Below are positions 18,300 to 32,400 of a DNA stretch of 64,000 nucleotides, one piece after another. Position numbers and translations under genes: made by a program. Below the pieces are notes generated by a model that was not told where the DNA came from, did no database searches, and was given only the letters and a program-made list of their open reading frames with translations. Positions within the stretch are counted from its first letter, which is position 1. Each line of letters starts with the position of its first letter. Source of the DNA: Rhynchospora pubera (taxonomy: Eukaryota > Streptophyta > Magnoliopsida > Poales > Cyperaceae); the NCBI GenBank assembly GCA_028095005.1, contig CM051461.1, positions 47,852,812 through 47,916,811 of the forward strand. The letters run 5' to 3'.

Positions 18300-21200
18300 C
18301 AAACTGAGCCATATTAGTCTACATTCCTGTGTTGAAGCCTGTCCAATTACAGAAAAAATTTAAAGTGGAATAAATCAAGTTACCACAATTGTGACTCCCA
18401 ATATTATTGAAAGTAATACTATTTCTATTTGACCAAATTACCCAACACAAGACAGCCATCAAGTTGCCTACAAAAACTCGATCATGTTTACCTAACAATT
18501 GTATTTGCTGCCTGATCGAGGTATAAACCTAGGTCAAACAAAAATAACCTTGTTTACTCGACTAGACGTTCGTAGTAAAGCAAAGGTGTCGATCCCACAG
18601 AGATAGCGATGAATACTAATCCTATTTGTTCGATAAAGCTAGACAATAAAAGTTTAGAAAAGAATTGGTGCTACAAACTAAAAGGCGAAATGAAAAAGAT
18701 GCAAGTGCAAGAATGAAAGTGATGAAAAACAGTTTAAAAGAATATTTTTGGGATTTTAAAGGGTTTAAAATATGATAATAAATGTGCCTTAGGGTTCGAT
18801 TTCACCTAGATCTGGTCACAGAGTCACAAGACTTAGCACTGTCGTATTCAGCCTTGCTAATTCGGTCCGAATTCCGGACCGAATTCCACTGTGTAAATGT
18901 TGTGGTTTACTCTTTTGTTGATTTATTCAAGCCAAAGGTTCATCTAGCCAAACCTAACTCCCTAACCCTCCGCTTTCGCCTATTGGGTACGGTATTTGGA
19001 ATGGGATCTAGTGTTAAACAACCTTCATCGAGTGCATTGCACCCCCAACTTTCGTTGTTCGGTGGACCTACTCGAGTTTACCAATGATTTTCTGCGAGAT
19101 ATCTAACCTAGACTTTCGGCTAACTAGAAGTGTTTACTTTTGGTTACTAACTGGTCGACTTTCGCCATTGACCTACCTCGAAATACTAATGAAAGGTTCA
19201 GTTATTATAATGAGTTGATGTCTCAAACAAGTGCGGCCGTACACAAGCAGAGCAACACAAGTAATAATAAACACAAAACACGAGCAAATCAATAAAACTC
19301 CCAAAGGTAATTGGCTTCGTCCATCAACAAGACAAGCAAACCAAGCAAACCAAATTCTAGGCTACATCTATCCCTAAAGCAACAAAGATCTAACCTATCA
19401 TACTAATAAAACAAGATACAAACTCCATGACAAGAATAAATAAGAGAAAAGGAAGAGATACAACAATATCCAGGTTTACTCCTATTTGATCAAGTCCGAA
19501 GCCGTGGTTGGGTTGAATCTAACGCTGTCGTGCCTAGAACTGCTCCCAAATCGCTGCCATGGTCGAGTGATGGTGGAGAGGTGGTGGAAATCCCACGCCT
19601 TTCGGCTTGACAACGGTGCTGAGAGGTGGAAGATTGGTGGCTGCTGATGGATAATGGTGGATTTCCCTTCCTCAAGCAAGAATAAACTTAATATAGACTC
19701 CTCTCTGGCCCCTTGACAGGTTGGGAACGTTTTCCCTTGATTTAGGCCGAAATTGGGGCCTTTCCATAAGAGAAAACACCTCAGGAATACAGCTAAAAAC
19801 CTTCCATGTATAGCAATTTGGACCGAATTCCAGACAATTCGGTCCGAATTAGCTTCTCTGTAATTTTCTGTGACGCAATTCGGTCCGAATTGATTACAAT
19901 TCGGTCCTAATTCCTGTGCCAGCATTGCGCACCAATAGTATTTTGAGCATACTTTCTTCATCCGGACTCCGATTGAGGTGATTCAAAGATCGCCGGAAAG
20001 CTTACAATGAGCTCTACAATGATATTGCTTCCATTTAGCTATTTGATTCTCTTAAATCTACCATTTTATGCAATGATTATGCGCGATCCACCAAATTCCT
20101 ACAAGACAAGTCAAATTCTACAGCAGTATCAAATCTTGCCAAACAAATAGAAAAACAAGATAATATCACGGTTTTAGTCACAATTTCGATGTAAAGTCTG
20201 GCCAAAATATCAGTATAAATACGAGATATCACTGCCAACAGTCCCACAAACTGGTTCTATTAACCACCATTCGAATAGAATTAAAGCTATCAAAAGCATC
20301 CCAAAAAAACTAGCATAAGGACACTATAAAAAAAGGTGATCAACCGACTCAGCATTATTACAAAAGCAACATTTGCTAGGGCCTATCCAACCTCTCTTTG
20401 CTAAATTGTCTTGAGTTAAAATCTTATCGTGCAAAACCATCCAAAAGAATAGCTTTACTTTAAGAGGAACCTTGAGTATCCACACCGAATGACTAATTGG
20501 GAACTTAATGCCCCCACAATTGAGAAAATCATACATCGATCTAACAGTATATAGTCCCTTACTGTCCCAGAGCCAAATAGCAGAGTCAGAACCAGCATTA
20601 AGCTGCACATTCTCTAAAATGCCCTTAATGGCCAGCTTTTCAATTCTCAATTCCTTAGTAATTCCTCTTATAAAATAAAGTTTCATCTTGCCTTTCCCCC
20701 ATACTTCATAAAGTGAAGCAGAAGGTTTCCTAGTTTTTCTAAAGGCAAGAGGAAACTCCTGTGCTAGGCTAGTACCTAACCAATTATCATTCCAAAAGCT
20801 AATTGCTTACCATTTCCTACTATTTTAGTTAATCCTAATTTAATGATTGGAAAGAGGCTACAAATATCCTTCCAAAAGCCTGAAGCAGAATTTGGACACC
20901 TCCCTTTATACTTAAATAAGCAAAGATCAAGCCATAAATTATGATTATTTTTATAAAAAAATTTCCAAGCCCATTTACCTATTAAAGCCATGTTCATATG
21001 AGTAAGGTTTAGGATACCCCACCCCCCAAATTCTTTTTTCCTACATAACTGATCCCAATTAACTAAATGATACTTCTTAGGACCATTTCTAACAGAATTA
21101 CCCCAAAGGAAATTTCTTCTAATTTTATCAATATCCGAAATTACCCACTTGGGACAAAGAAACATTGAGAGAAAGTAAATGGGGAGAGAAGAAAGAACTG

Positions 21201-23604
21201 ACTTTAAGAGAATTAACCTGCCACCAATGGAAATAAAATTACCTTTCCAAGTCGATAGGTATTTTTGAATTTTCTCAATCAAAGAACACCATTCAGATCT
21301 GGCTGGTTTTTTCCAATGAAGTGGAATCCCTAAGTATTTAATGGGTAGATTCTCTATTTTACTACTCAGAATTGCTGCTAACCTATTAGCCACTGAGCTG
21401 GCGATATTTAAAAGAGTTAAAGCTAACTTAGTAAAATTGATCTTAATACCTGAAGCTCCCTCAAAGGCTTTAAGAGTCCAATGAAGCTTTTCTACCATCA
21501 GCTCATCAGCTTTTAAGAAGAGCAAGGTATCATCTGCATACTGCAGATGAATAACCTTACCTCCATTAAGGAAAGGAGGACCTAAACCTTCTAAATGTCC
21601 CTTAGCAATACCATTTTGCAATAATTTAGCTAAACCATCAGCTACTAAAAGGAACAGATAAGGTGAAATGGGATCACCTTGTCTGAGTCCCTTCTTAACA
21701 GTGAAAAATCTACCTAGATTGCCATTGACTTTAACTGCTGTTTTTCCACCATTTAGAATGTTAGAGATCCACCGAACCCATTGAGGATGAAAACCCATAT
21801 CTTCCAAAGACTGCAAAAGAAAAGGCCAACTAACATTATCAAAGGCCTTTCCGAAATATAATTTCAACAAAATTCCTTGTTCCTTAGAGGAGTGAATTGA
21901 GTGAAGTAATCCCTGAGCTACTCCTACCCCTTCAAGAATGAATTTGCCTTTCAAGAAAGCACTTTGATTGGGATTAATAAGTTTAACCAAGACAGGAGAC
22001 AGCCTATTAGACAAAACTTTGGTAAAAATTTTAAAGATACAATTAATAAGACTAATTGGCCTAAAATCAGTAACTTTAGCTGCTACCTCAACTTTAGGTA
22101 TTAGACTTAAGATGGCCCTATTGAAAAGAGAAATGTCCAACTGATTCTGATGAAAACTATTAAAAAGAATCAGTATGTCACTTTTTAAATAATCCCAAAA
22201 CTGCTGATAAAAAAACATCGGATACCCATCGGGATCCGACGCTTTATCACAGGCCATTTGGGAAACTGCACTTTTAATTTCATCCTCTGTGAAAGGAGAA
22301 ATGAGAAAAGCATCATCCTCTGTTGAGACTCTCTCTTGTTCAGTCCAGGTATCAATCTTTACACTACACCAACCAACTGAAGTAGAGCCTAGAAACGAGG
22401 AAAAATGCTGAAAGATGTGGTTTTGAATACTAGTTGAATCCCTAACCTCTCTATCCTCTATCATAAGATGAGTTATAGCATTTTTTGGTTTCCTAATAGT
22501 AGCATATCTATGGAAAAACTTCGTGTTAGCATCACCCTCCTTCAGCCAAGTGATTCTAGAACGTTGTTTCCAATAGATTTCTTCCCCTAGCAACAAAGTA
22601 TGGAGTTCCTGTTTAGAGGCAATAAGACTGTTCATTTCTGCTGCCTCTAAAAAATTATCCTACATAGCAATTTCCAAAGAGTTAACTTGTGTAATCAAAG
22701 AATTTTTTTTGTCTTTGAGTTCTCTACCTAAATTACCACTCCAACCCTTAAGCTTCTTTTTAAGCTCAATCATCTTAGTGACCCAATCATAAGCTATATT
22801 AAGTCGTAAAGGAAGTTGATTCCACCAAGAAGGGAATCTGTTAACTAAGTCTTCTTGTTGTAACCAACATTTTTCAAATTTAAAGTTTCTAGCTCCATTA
22901 TTAGAAAGCATCCCTGAATCTAACATGAGAGGACAATGGTCTGAAAAGATCCTAGGGAAACTATAAGAGTGTGATTGTTGAAAGACATCTATCCACTCTT
23001 GATTTGTAAAGAACCTATCTAAACAAGTAAATTGCTGGGAATTACCCCCTCTTGCCCAAGTGAATTTTCTATCCATCACCCTAAAATCTAATAAATTATA
23101 TGAATTAATCCAATAATTGAATTTACTCATATTCCTAGCATCAAAAGAGACTCCTCTCTTCTCAGCCCTAGTTCTAACAATGTTAAAATCACCCCCTATA
23201 ATCCAAGGAGAACTGACTTGAGAGCTTAAGTCCTCAAGTTCTGCCCAAAAGCTATTCTTAAGAGCAGCCTCCACTGGACCATAGATAGAGGTAAAAATAA
23301 CAGGGATGTTTAGAAACTTATGAGTAAGGGAAACAGAGACTGAAAAAGTTCTAATATCCCAACTATTGACTACAAAAAGATAAGGATTAACACCTACTAA
23401 AATACCCCCTGCTGTTCCAACAGCAGGTAAATAATTCCAATTAAATCCAGGAGCCAAAGAGGTCAACAATCTCAAATGAAATTGGTCCTTTTTAGTCTCC
23501 TGAATACCTACAATATCTACTTTTTCTGCCCTAAGCAAGTCAATTAAGTATCGTTTCTTACTAGCACCTCGCAAACCTCTAATGTTCCAATTAAGAATCT
23601 TCAT
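18300..23604 (-). pseudogene. LINE ORF2: endonuclease and reverse transcriptase (broken)
   Basis: ATG at 23604 overlaps the ORF1 stop (ATGA). The AP-like endonuclease (23604-22660) shows MKILNWNIRGLRG, GIQETK, IIGGDFNIV and SDHCPLML. An in-frame stop at 22660-22662 precedes the RT (22635-20776), which has DFRPISLIN, GLRQGDPISPYLF and LQYADDTLLF. Motif A reads LKLYFGKAFD, where the family has Asp in place of Tyr, so a catalytic residue is lost. A single-base deletion near 20795 shifts the frame before the WNDNWLG block. The zf-RVT domain follows (20686-20324), then the LTR insertion, and a remaining C-terminal stretch (WVIWSNRNSI) to about 18300. Confidence 0.9.
18513..20231 (-). mobile_element. 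Solo LTR in the LINE 3' part
   Basis: 1719 bp, starting TG and ending CA, with the 5-bp duplication ctgcc at 18508-18512 and 20232-20236. Minus-strand termini are TGATATCTCGTATTT and ACCTCGATCA. It has no internal coding domain and no second LTR, so I read it as a solo LTR left by recombination. It contains several copies of a TTCGGTCCGAATT motif (18860-18890 and 19810-19910). The small open frames inside it are not convincing genes. Confidence 0.75.
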
Positions 23605-25883
23605 AAAATAACTGATTTGAAAACCCCACTATCATCAAAATCTATCTTATTAAGGGAAGCTACCAAATTCTGCATCTCAAGAGTAAGCTGTTTGGGAGTA
23701 CTCTTTCGAACCGAATTAATAATATCTACTTTATGTTCATGATTTCTACCAAAGAAAATGCCAAAATCATCTAATAATTGAATAATCTCAACAACACTAA
23801 GCTTACTACTATGAATAAAATTGTCCAAAAGAGTACCTAGAGAAGAATCAACAGGAGTCATCTTACTACTCGCATGCTTTTCCTCCTTGATTTTCTTGAG
23901 CAGACTCGGTTTGCCTCCAGCACTACTGGACCCGCCAGTGAGTTTAGCATCAACTTGCTGTTTTTTATACTGAGCTAGTTGAGCCCTCAGCGCCTTATTC
24001 ATAGCTTCTAACTCCAGCATCTTGTTCTTAGTAATCCTGACTTCCTCATCTACAACTGACGTTTTCTCAGCCAAAGGGAACCCTTCACTCTCTACCCCTT
24101 CATTAATAATAGTATAATGGGAAGGAACTAAGAGGGACTCTATGATCTGCACATCAGAATCCCTAGAGGGGCTTAAAGAAGGTGACCTTTTAGGACCTCC
24201 AACCTGAGCCACAACTAAAGGCACTTCAACCTTACCTTCCTTTGTAGGAGACACGGGTAAGGTCAACACTCCTAGTGCAGAAGAGGACCCTGACCCCACC
24301 TTTCTGCTACTAGCCATAACCTTCTTCACTAGTTTAGCCTCTTCCTTGCTTCTATCAATTTGAAGTGCCTTTTCTTTACCAGGAGAACCCGAGATCGGCT
24401 TTACCAACTTCTCCTGGATAACTACTCCAGTTCCTTTTTTAGTTTGGGATCTGGTGATTGGGTTGCCTTTAACAATAGGAACTTCACTAGAAACTGGCTT
24501 GGACACTTCCGGCACCGGTTTACCAACAAAGTTTGAACCAGCAACCACAGGAGAAGGGTTTTGCCTTTCTTATTGGGCCTCTTCCTTTTTTTAATATTTG
24601 TACTATTGTTCAAAGGACCAGTAAAAGATAGGGGAGGATTATCCAACAGTTTTACACTTTGAACTACTTCAATATATCCTCTTGAGACCAAACCAAAACA
24701 GGCATAGATTTAACATTTTCAGCACAGTCAGTACCTGGCTCCTCATCCTCAACCACATAGTGTACAATACAGAAATCCTTCCTCCCATTTTTGTATTCGA
24801 CCTCATACCACGCAAAATTAGGAATAAGAAAACGATCCCCGACATCTACTTGGACCCTCATCCATCTTCCTTCTATACCCAGATGAGTAGAATAATCAGG
24901 AAGGTGCAACTTACCGAAGAAGATTAACTGTTCTAAGCCATGCCATGTGCGCCACCCATAAGAATATCGACAACTCTAACCCAGTACCTCTCCAGCGGCG
25001 CAATCGGCTCAAGCTCTGGTGCCTCTTTCAAGATCTTACAGAAACGACGGCGCCTCTTGTCATCAGTCACCTCAAATTGCGCCAGAGAAAATTGAGCATT
25101 CTTCCAAGCCACAGAGGGGCCCACTATGTGGTACCGATGCAGATCTAGCTTAGCCACCCTCCATTGATCTGGAGGAAAGCGACTCGCCATCTCGCACATC
25201 ACACCACGAAGAGAAATTGATTCGTCTGCTTGAATGACAATGCTTTGTGCCAATTCTCGCAGCTTCTCAGCCACCTTATCATCCTCCTTTAGTTTGCGAG
25301 GAACAAATTCAGGCAGGTTAGACATCGCTGGAACTTGCTTAGGCAGAGAAGAAGGAGGATGAATAGGTAAGAAATTAGTTTGCTTAGGGTTTGCTTCAAC
25401 CTCAAATTGGGAAGAGGAAGAAGACGAGACAGTTGTAGAGAGAGAGAAATGAGATCTAGGGTTTGCGATGTGTCGTTTGGGGCAGCGATTATAGCTATGT
25501 CCCGTCTGTTTGCAGAAGAAGCAAAGACTTGGCTCACGACAGACCTTAGCCTTGTGTCCCTTAAAACCACATCTCAAACATCGATGTCTCATCCGACGGA
25601 CCCAATCAATCTTCGCCGGCTTTTCAAGATTCGGTCTTGTACACCGAACCAAAGGATCACAACAGGCCTTAACAGTGTGCTGATCTGCCAAAAGGGCCCG
25701 CTTGGCAGCTTTAGCATACTCTTGAGCCCCACCAAATCGATGAATTAATTGGCGCGCTCTGGTTAAGTCCTCTCCACTAAGGACACGCCCTACCGGAGCA
25801 GAGTAACTCGGCTGAGCCAGCGGAGCAGCAAGCCGTAAAGGCGTAGCACAAATCTTGGAGCTATCTTGAAAGAAGCGGAACAT
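23601..25883 (-). pseudogene. LINE ORF1: nucleic-acid-binding protein (broken)
   Basis: Starts at ATG 25883 (MFRFFQDSSK). Two adjacent zinc knuckles are seen at about residues 96-130: CLRCGFKGHKAKVC and CFFCKQTGHSYNRC. A frameshift near 24955 moves the reading to the frame with WHGLEQLIFFGKLHLPDY, and further frame changes occur around 24660-24560. The last section (24548-23601) is a low-complexity, Lys/Ser/Pro-rich tail with a coiled-coil stretch. Plant L1 ORF1 proteins coat the LINE RNA. The product is not intact here. Confidence 0.8.
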
Positions 25884-25943
25884 TTTTTTCTAAGCGGAAC
25901 AAATTCTTGGATAAGAATTCTGTTACAATTAACACACACAATT

Positions 25944-26440
25944 ATTCGGGAAGAGAACCTCTACATATGCAACAAACAATGCAATTGGACTCTTCTGAAT
26001 CATACTCAATATCAAAACATAACGCTGATATTTCTAACTATAGTTCAATTATTTTCCACACAAGTAACAAAGGGTGAAAAATATCCTTATTCCAAAGTAT
26101 TCAAATGAACTTGCCTCCTGAACCCAAGTTGCCAGGCCCGTGCATCTTGTTCGTTTTAAATGAGATTTCTAGTTCTATATGTGTGTAGTGAAGTTCTTTG
26201 TCCATTCTAGCTAGAGAAAAAATTCATACACAATTTACTGATTTAGTACTTCTGTATTCATCTTCAAACAAATAACAACAAGAAAATGCATACATAATAA
26301 AAAAGCCTTTTTGCAAATTAATGAGTTCAAGTATAAAGCACACCAATGTCAATTGTTTGCTGACCAAGCTACAAGCACATAAAAACAGAACAAACATAGC
26401 CATTTACATATAAAACAGATAGTGAACAATATGTGCATAC
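25944..26440. other. Spacer between LINE and receptor kinase
   Basis: AT-rich, continuing the pre-insertion sequence from 17967. The part nearest 26440 is presumably the 3' UTR of the receptor kinase, read from the minus strand. I see no other gene. Confidence 0.5.
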
Positions 26441-29400
26441 TTATCGTGAATCAGGAGCAAAGGAAACGCTAACACTGTGGGCTGTTGAAATGCTACTTGT
26501 ATTAGTGTCGGACTTCTCACTTGGTTCTGGTTTCCCCTTTTGGCAGTGCTCTTCAATTTGCAAACATTCTTTGAGGTGCACAACAACATCGGCCATGGTT
26601 GGTCTATCAGCTGCTTCATCTCTGGTGCACATCACCGCCAATTCCACAAACTTCCAAACAGAGTTTATGTCATACTCCCCTTCGAATCTAGAATCAACCA
26701 CATCTTCTATGCTCCCTTGGGCTAGCTTTTGTTTCACGAGCTTAACTATGTGAATGTTTTCTCTGGCAGTTAATATGGGGCGCTCACCTGTGACTACCTC
26801 CATCAAGATCACTCCAAAGCTATAGACGTCACTTTTTTCATTAAGCGTGAAAGTCAGCTGGTACCTAATTTTCAAAGGTAATCTTAATTTATAAGACAAT
26901 ACCTGTGGTATCTAATTTCATTATATATGTAAGGCATAGTTTGCCTGCTTAATTGCTGGTATCATACTATATGCTCGCACACTCTAGCAGTGTCAACTAC
27001 AAGATAAATCTTACGTTGACAAAATTATCAGCAATTGAAAATTTCCTGGGAAATTAATTGTTCTGAACCAATGCATGTCCAACTATATTTACCTATATAA
27101 TGGGCAATTTATGGTGATTTATATGCTATGGTAATTTCATTTCCACCAGGGAATGAGATGAGAATGGTATAAAAAAGCATTGTTGACCTAGCAGATGGCG
27201 ATAACTGATAATCAAGAACATACTCTGGATCTATGTAGCCAGGGGTCCCACTTAAGGTAATGATTGAGTTCACATCTGCACTAAACATCCTCGCCAAGCC
27301 TAAGTCTGATACCTTGGTCTCATAGTTTTGTCCCAGAAGAATGTTACTGCTTTTCACATCTCTGTGCACCATACCACATCCCGTATGTAGATAATCCAGG
27401 GCTACACCATTTCAAACAAAAAGAAAGGATACTACTGAAAGGAGAAAATTGATAAACAAAACTACTATTATTGAAAAATCTAATATATAACAATTTTTTT
27501 TTAAAAAAAAACTTTTGTGGTTACAAACCTTGTGCAGCTTCAAGCACAATGTTTAGTCTCATCCTCCAATTGAGAGCAGAACTTGAATCTTTACCTTTAA
27601 GGAATTTCTCAGCAAATAAGACCAAAGATGATTATACAAATTAAACCACTACTTTCACATGCATATATATTATATAGTTTTAAAACTACAGTGGAAATTA
27701 ACCTCACTTCAATGACACTATATGTTTTGCTAAGTTTAATGTACGCTGGAGTCTTCAGATGCCAAATTTTGAAAAATTGTAGTTTAGCATAGAATGATAA
27801 AAAAATTGTAGTCCACATAGAAACCTCTTAAGTGCTCAAAGAGGCTGCCTCGAGGGAGGTACTCATAGACAACTGCAAGGTTAGCTCCATCCTTGCAATA
27901 CCCAACAAGTTTAACTAAGTTCTTGTGGTGCACCAGCGACAAGCTACGCACCTGTAAAATATTCAAATAGTGAAAATTGGTTGGTATTTACTCAATGTAT
28001 ACATGAGTCTTTGATAACATATCCTGAATGATCTTGAACCTCAATAATGGATATCATGATTATCATCATCAAAGACTATTAAAAAATTGTTAAAAAATTC
28101 TAAACTCATGCTGTTAGCTTACAATATTTTCTTTGAGGTAGTATTTTAGCATATTACTAGTTAACAACAACGGCTGTCAGTTCATACTATTGCAAGCTCA
28201 CATAATCAGTAATATACCAGACAGAAAATTATGTGCTTATGGTTATAATAGGCAAAATAAGAAGTGGTATATATGATAAAATACTATAATTTTCCGATCA
28301 TGATAATGGTAGAGTAGTCAAGTTTGATCCTAGTAGTACACAATAATTCTTCTAAGTACATTCAATTGAGAAGGAATACAGTGTGCAGTATTTACCTCAG
28401 CTAGAAATTGCTTGTTTGCTTGACTTGATTCTAGAGAGCAAACTTTTACAGCAATCTCGGTATGATTTTCAAGATAACCATGGTAGACAGTCCCAAATCC
28501 TCCTCGACCAATTGTGTGTGAGAAGTTATTAGTTATGTCTTTTAGCTCCTCATGGTTGAATTTCTTCACCTCACTGTGGATTTGCATCTCTTGCTCCCCG
28601 CTTCCTTTAATATATAGTTAGAAGAACCATAGATTGTATTTATATATGGAGCAAGGTGAAAAGTTATTGAAAATAATTTTAGTGCATATCGATGAACCGC
28701 TGTGGAATAAGAAGAGAATTCCCTTAAGAGTTATAGTGCAACAAGCAACAACTTACCTTGTGCATGCACTAATTAGCCAAAACCCAAAATAAATGAAGCC
28801 AATTCAAACAACTAATGTTGTTCTTCATTTACAAGTGATGCATGCATATATATACAGGACATATGGAGTACCTCTTCTTCTTCTCCTTCGACCTAATTTC
28901 TGGAGTAAAAGTAATCCTACAACAACAGCTACCACTGCAACCACCACAGCAGCAATCACAATGATTACTAAACTTCTCTTGTTGCTGTTGGCCTCACAAG
29001 TGGTGCAAGAGTCAACCCTACCAAGTTCAAAGTATACAACATTTCAAATTATCCATTGTTGAAGTTTATTACAATAAAAAGTTCAATTTTAATAAATGGA
29101 TATGTTTTTTTTTTTCCTTTTTCCTCCCTTCCATTTAGTGCTCATTGCTCAAAGTATGCTCAATCAGCAAATATTTTTGGCCTGAGTTTACCCGAGAGAA
29201 GCATTATGCATTGAAGCACTATCATCAGCTGATCAAATCCCTATCAATTTAGTTTACATACTATATATTGTCTTTATTGACTATTATATTAAAACTTGAC
29301 TCATTTCTGGTCTGTTAATGCTAAATCCACTGTTAATAAAGATGCATACAGTATTAGAAGAAGCCCAGTATTGTTCTTTTTCATAAGAATATCGGGGACA

Positions 29401-32400
29401 TGCCCATTCAAATGATTTCCTGATAAGTTCCTGAAAATCCCACTTAACAATTAGTTTTTCAATTATTGAAGATATCTCTTTGTTTAAGTGCTACGTGCGA
29501 AATCTTACAATACTTGAAGTTTTGACATTTCTCCCAAAAAGTCAGGGATATCACCGCTTAAATTGTTATGAGATAAATCCCTACAAAAAACATAAAAGAG
29601 GAGTTCAATCCAATATCAATATTCATTTTGAACTGATAATGCAAGTGAGCAGATGCTTCAAATTGCATCAAATCACTTGCCTAGTGATAAATCTATGATA
29701 TAAAATTTAATGATTATATTCAGAATCATACAGGTACGTAATTGACTGAAGTTTTGCAAAGGAATAAGATATTATTCCGCTTAGACCAGAATATGACAAG
29801 TTTCTGCAAAAAAAAGATCAAGTTCGCATCAGTTTGAAGAATAAATTAGATGGTAATGCTCCTCCGGAGCCTTAAAAAAAATGAGATGGTAATGCTCTTC
29901 TTGGATGGCTTTAGCTTAGCTAGTTTTTGTCTTGTTTTCTTTTTTTCTTCCTTTTCCTATCTGTCTCTATTTCTTTTTCTCCCTTCTGTTGTAAATATTT
30001 TTATTTCCTTTTCTCTTCTTTTGTAATTTTGTAATTTGTAATGTGTAACTATTTTTTAATGAAATTGTCGGTGTGGTATTTTGCCACCCGACCATCAAAA
30101 AAACAAAGAAACTCACAGCGAAGTAATCTGAGGTGGTTCATCTGTGTTGCAACCCACACCATGCCATGAAAAGTTTGTTGGTGAACAAGGATCACCGTTC
30201 CAATTTCGTACAATTTGATAATCAATCTTAACATCAATGATGCCACGAACTGATTTGCCCCAATACAGAAAAAATTAACAACATAAGAAGAAAAAAATCA
30301 AATATTAAGAAGTGTGGACAAAAGTAAGCAATATGCTTATTATTATTATTTATTTATTCATTATTTTTTGTATTTGCTGAGTTTCCATATTATACCTGTT
30401 CTTTGGTACCAAGGATGAAAACTTTTACCAGGAAGTTTCAGCATTCAGTTGTTATTACTGGCAAGCTACATTGATAAGTTCCAGTGTTGAGCTTCATAAC
30501 AGTCAGTGTCCATCCCACTATAGACTCGGATCTTATTTTTTATCTCATAGAGTGAAATTTTATATATAAAGAGAGGGGGTGAGGCAAAACTATGGTGAAT
30601 ACTAATGTAAGGAAGAGCTTCAGTGCATATTGAGCCAAACACTTTAATCTGCTTCAAAATGACTGATCCAAATGTCAAATATGATCTCCATATTATAATC
30701 TCCTTGTTGACCAAATTTTATATTTCTTTTAATTTTAGAAAATTGCTAATCAAATTTTTTTTGAACCGTTTAAGAATGACAGTTTTTAAAAATCCGAAAA
30801 AAAAAATAATTAGATTTTTTTAAAATATAAAATTTAATCGGCAAGGAGATTTCAATAGATTATATTGGACAATTTGATCGGCTATTTTGAAGTAGATCGA
30901 TGAATTTGAATCAATATGCATCGAAACTCCCGTACATTAGTATGCAATTTTCATATATACACTACAGGAAACTGTAACAATAGCATCAGACTTCTAACAA
31001 TAGCATCAACTCTTTATTAGTTGCATCCGTAAAATTTGGATGCCTACAAAAAAGACTTCTTTATGTCACTCACATCATTTATGCGGATGCTAACAAGAAG
31101 AATGGCATCAAAATAGTTAATGCCATCTTACTTTATTCGATCGCATCGATTTTGTACATGCAATTAAATTTAAGTTGCATCTAAACATTTGATGCTAACA
31201 ACTACTACATTTTTTCCTATGATTTTTTATGTCGCCCTCTAGTCTTCTTTTTTTATTTTATTTTTTTCTTTTTTTGATTTGTAATTATATATATTTTTTA
31301 TTAATAAAATTGTCGGTGTGGTACTTTGCCACCCGTCCTTCAAAAAAAAAAATTTTATGTCGCCCTCAGTTCGACCGATAAGCTCCTCTTTTTACGTATA
31401 ATTATATATTATCCATGTTCTTTTTATCATGACGAACATTTTATTTTCACAAATAATAATCCATGAAACTATTTACACACGAAACTATTTTTCTCGCTCC
31501 CAAAAAGGTAAAAAACAAGTACGGACCTCTTTCTTTCGCTCCAAAATTTTCACCAAACACAGAATTTCCCTCTTTCCGTCCAAGTTTCCCTCCAAAAATT
31601 TCACTAAACATCAATCCCTCTTTCCCCCAAAATACTTTTGCGATGTGAAGCAACCCTCTCTCATCTTTTTCTTAATCTCTCAGTCTCTAACCCTAGAGAG
31701 AGCCGCCGTCGTTGCATACTTAATTAGTCTCTCTTCTTTCTAGTCAAGTTCGTCTCTTCTTCCTTTGATTTCTCTCAATCCTTAAGAAATCTCTCTTTTT
31801 TACTCCACGCTTTGTCTCCTACAGCCGAGAGCGAGCACGTGTGATTTCGTGCGATCCTTTCTTCTTCAACTAACGATCTCTCGCCTGATCTGGCATCCCT
31901 GCTTGAATCTGATTCGGCCAGATCGATTGTTCGCCTCTCCACTGATGGAAACCCATTTCTTCAGTTGCTCTCTTTGCTTAAGCGTCGACCTCTCCTTGTT
32001 CTTCAGGTATTCTTTGATTTGAGCTTGTTTCTGTTTTGTCTGATTCTCGATTTTGTACTGGTTGTATTATATTTCAAAATACAATTACTTAAAAGCGGCG
32101 TAGTTTGACTGAATAGGGAAAGATTAGTTTCCCTGCTTTGTAACCTCTAGGCTGGGAATGAATCTGAATTGTGAAATTCATTCCTCTTTCTGTGCAAAAA
32201 ATATACTTTTCTCTACCACTAGCTGTAAAAGTAGCTCTGAAGTACGTTCGTGCAAGAATTTGTATGCAAATTAAGAGCATTTTTGTTGCAGGTCTCTCTC
32301 AGGGGAGCGCGAAATCACATAAGATGCTCTCCTCGAGAAGGTTTCCCACAAGAGCGAGCTTCGAAGCTACCTCAGGCGAGCCGCTGCCGCCGTGCTCTTC

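Larger units (their letters stand above)
17987..25924 (-). mobile_element. L1-type LINE, with a solo LTR inside
   Basis: Flanked by a perfect 19-bp duplication acaattaacacacacaatt (17968-17986 and 25925-25943). The poly(A) tail appears as a T-run at 17987-17997. The coding order on the minus strand is ORF1 (zinc knuckles), endonuclease, reverse transcriptase, zf-RVT. About 6.2 kb without the LTR, near full length for a plant L1. The 5' leader before the ORF1 ATG is only about 40 nt, so slight 5' truncation is possible. Frameshifts, a stop and a changed catalytic residue make it inactive. Confidence 0.95.

Noticed and set aside
18782..19087. 101-codon plus-strand frame
   Set aside because: It falls within the solo LTR and has no protein similarity I can see.
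26865..26899. Extension of the last kinase exon upstream to 26899
   Set aside because: The acceptor at 26865-26866 restores GAG-TAC (DPEYQ) with the GTATGT donor at 27223; the upstream codons are intronic.
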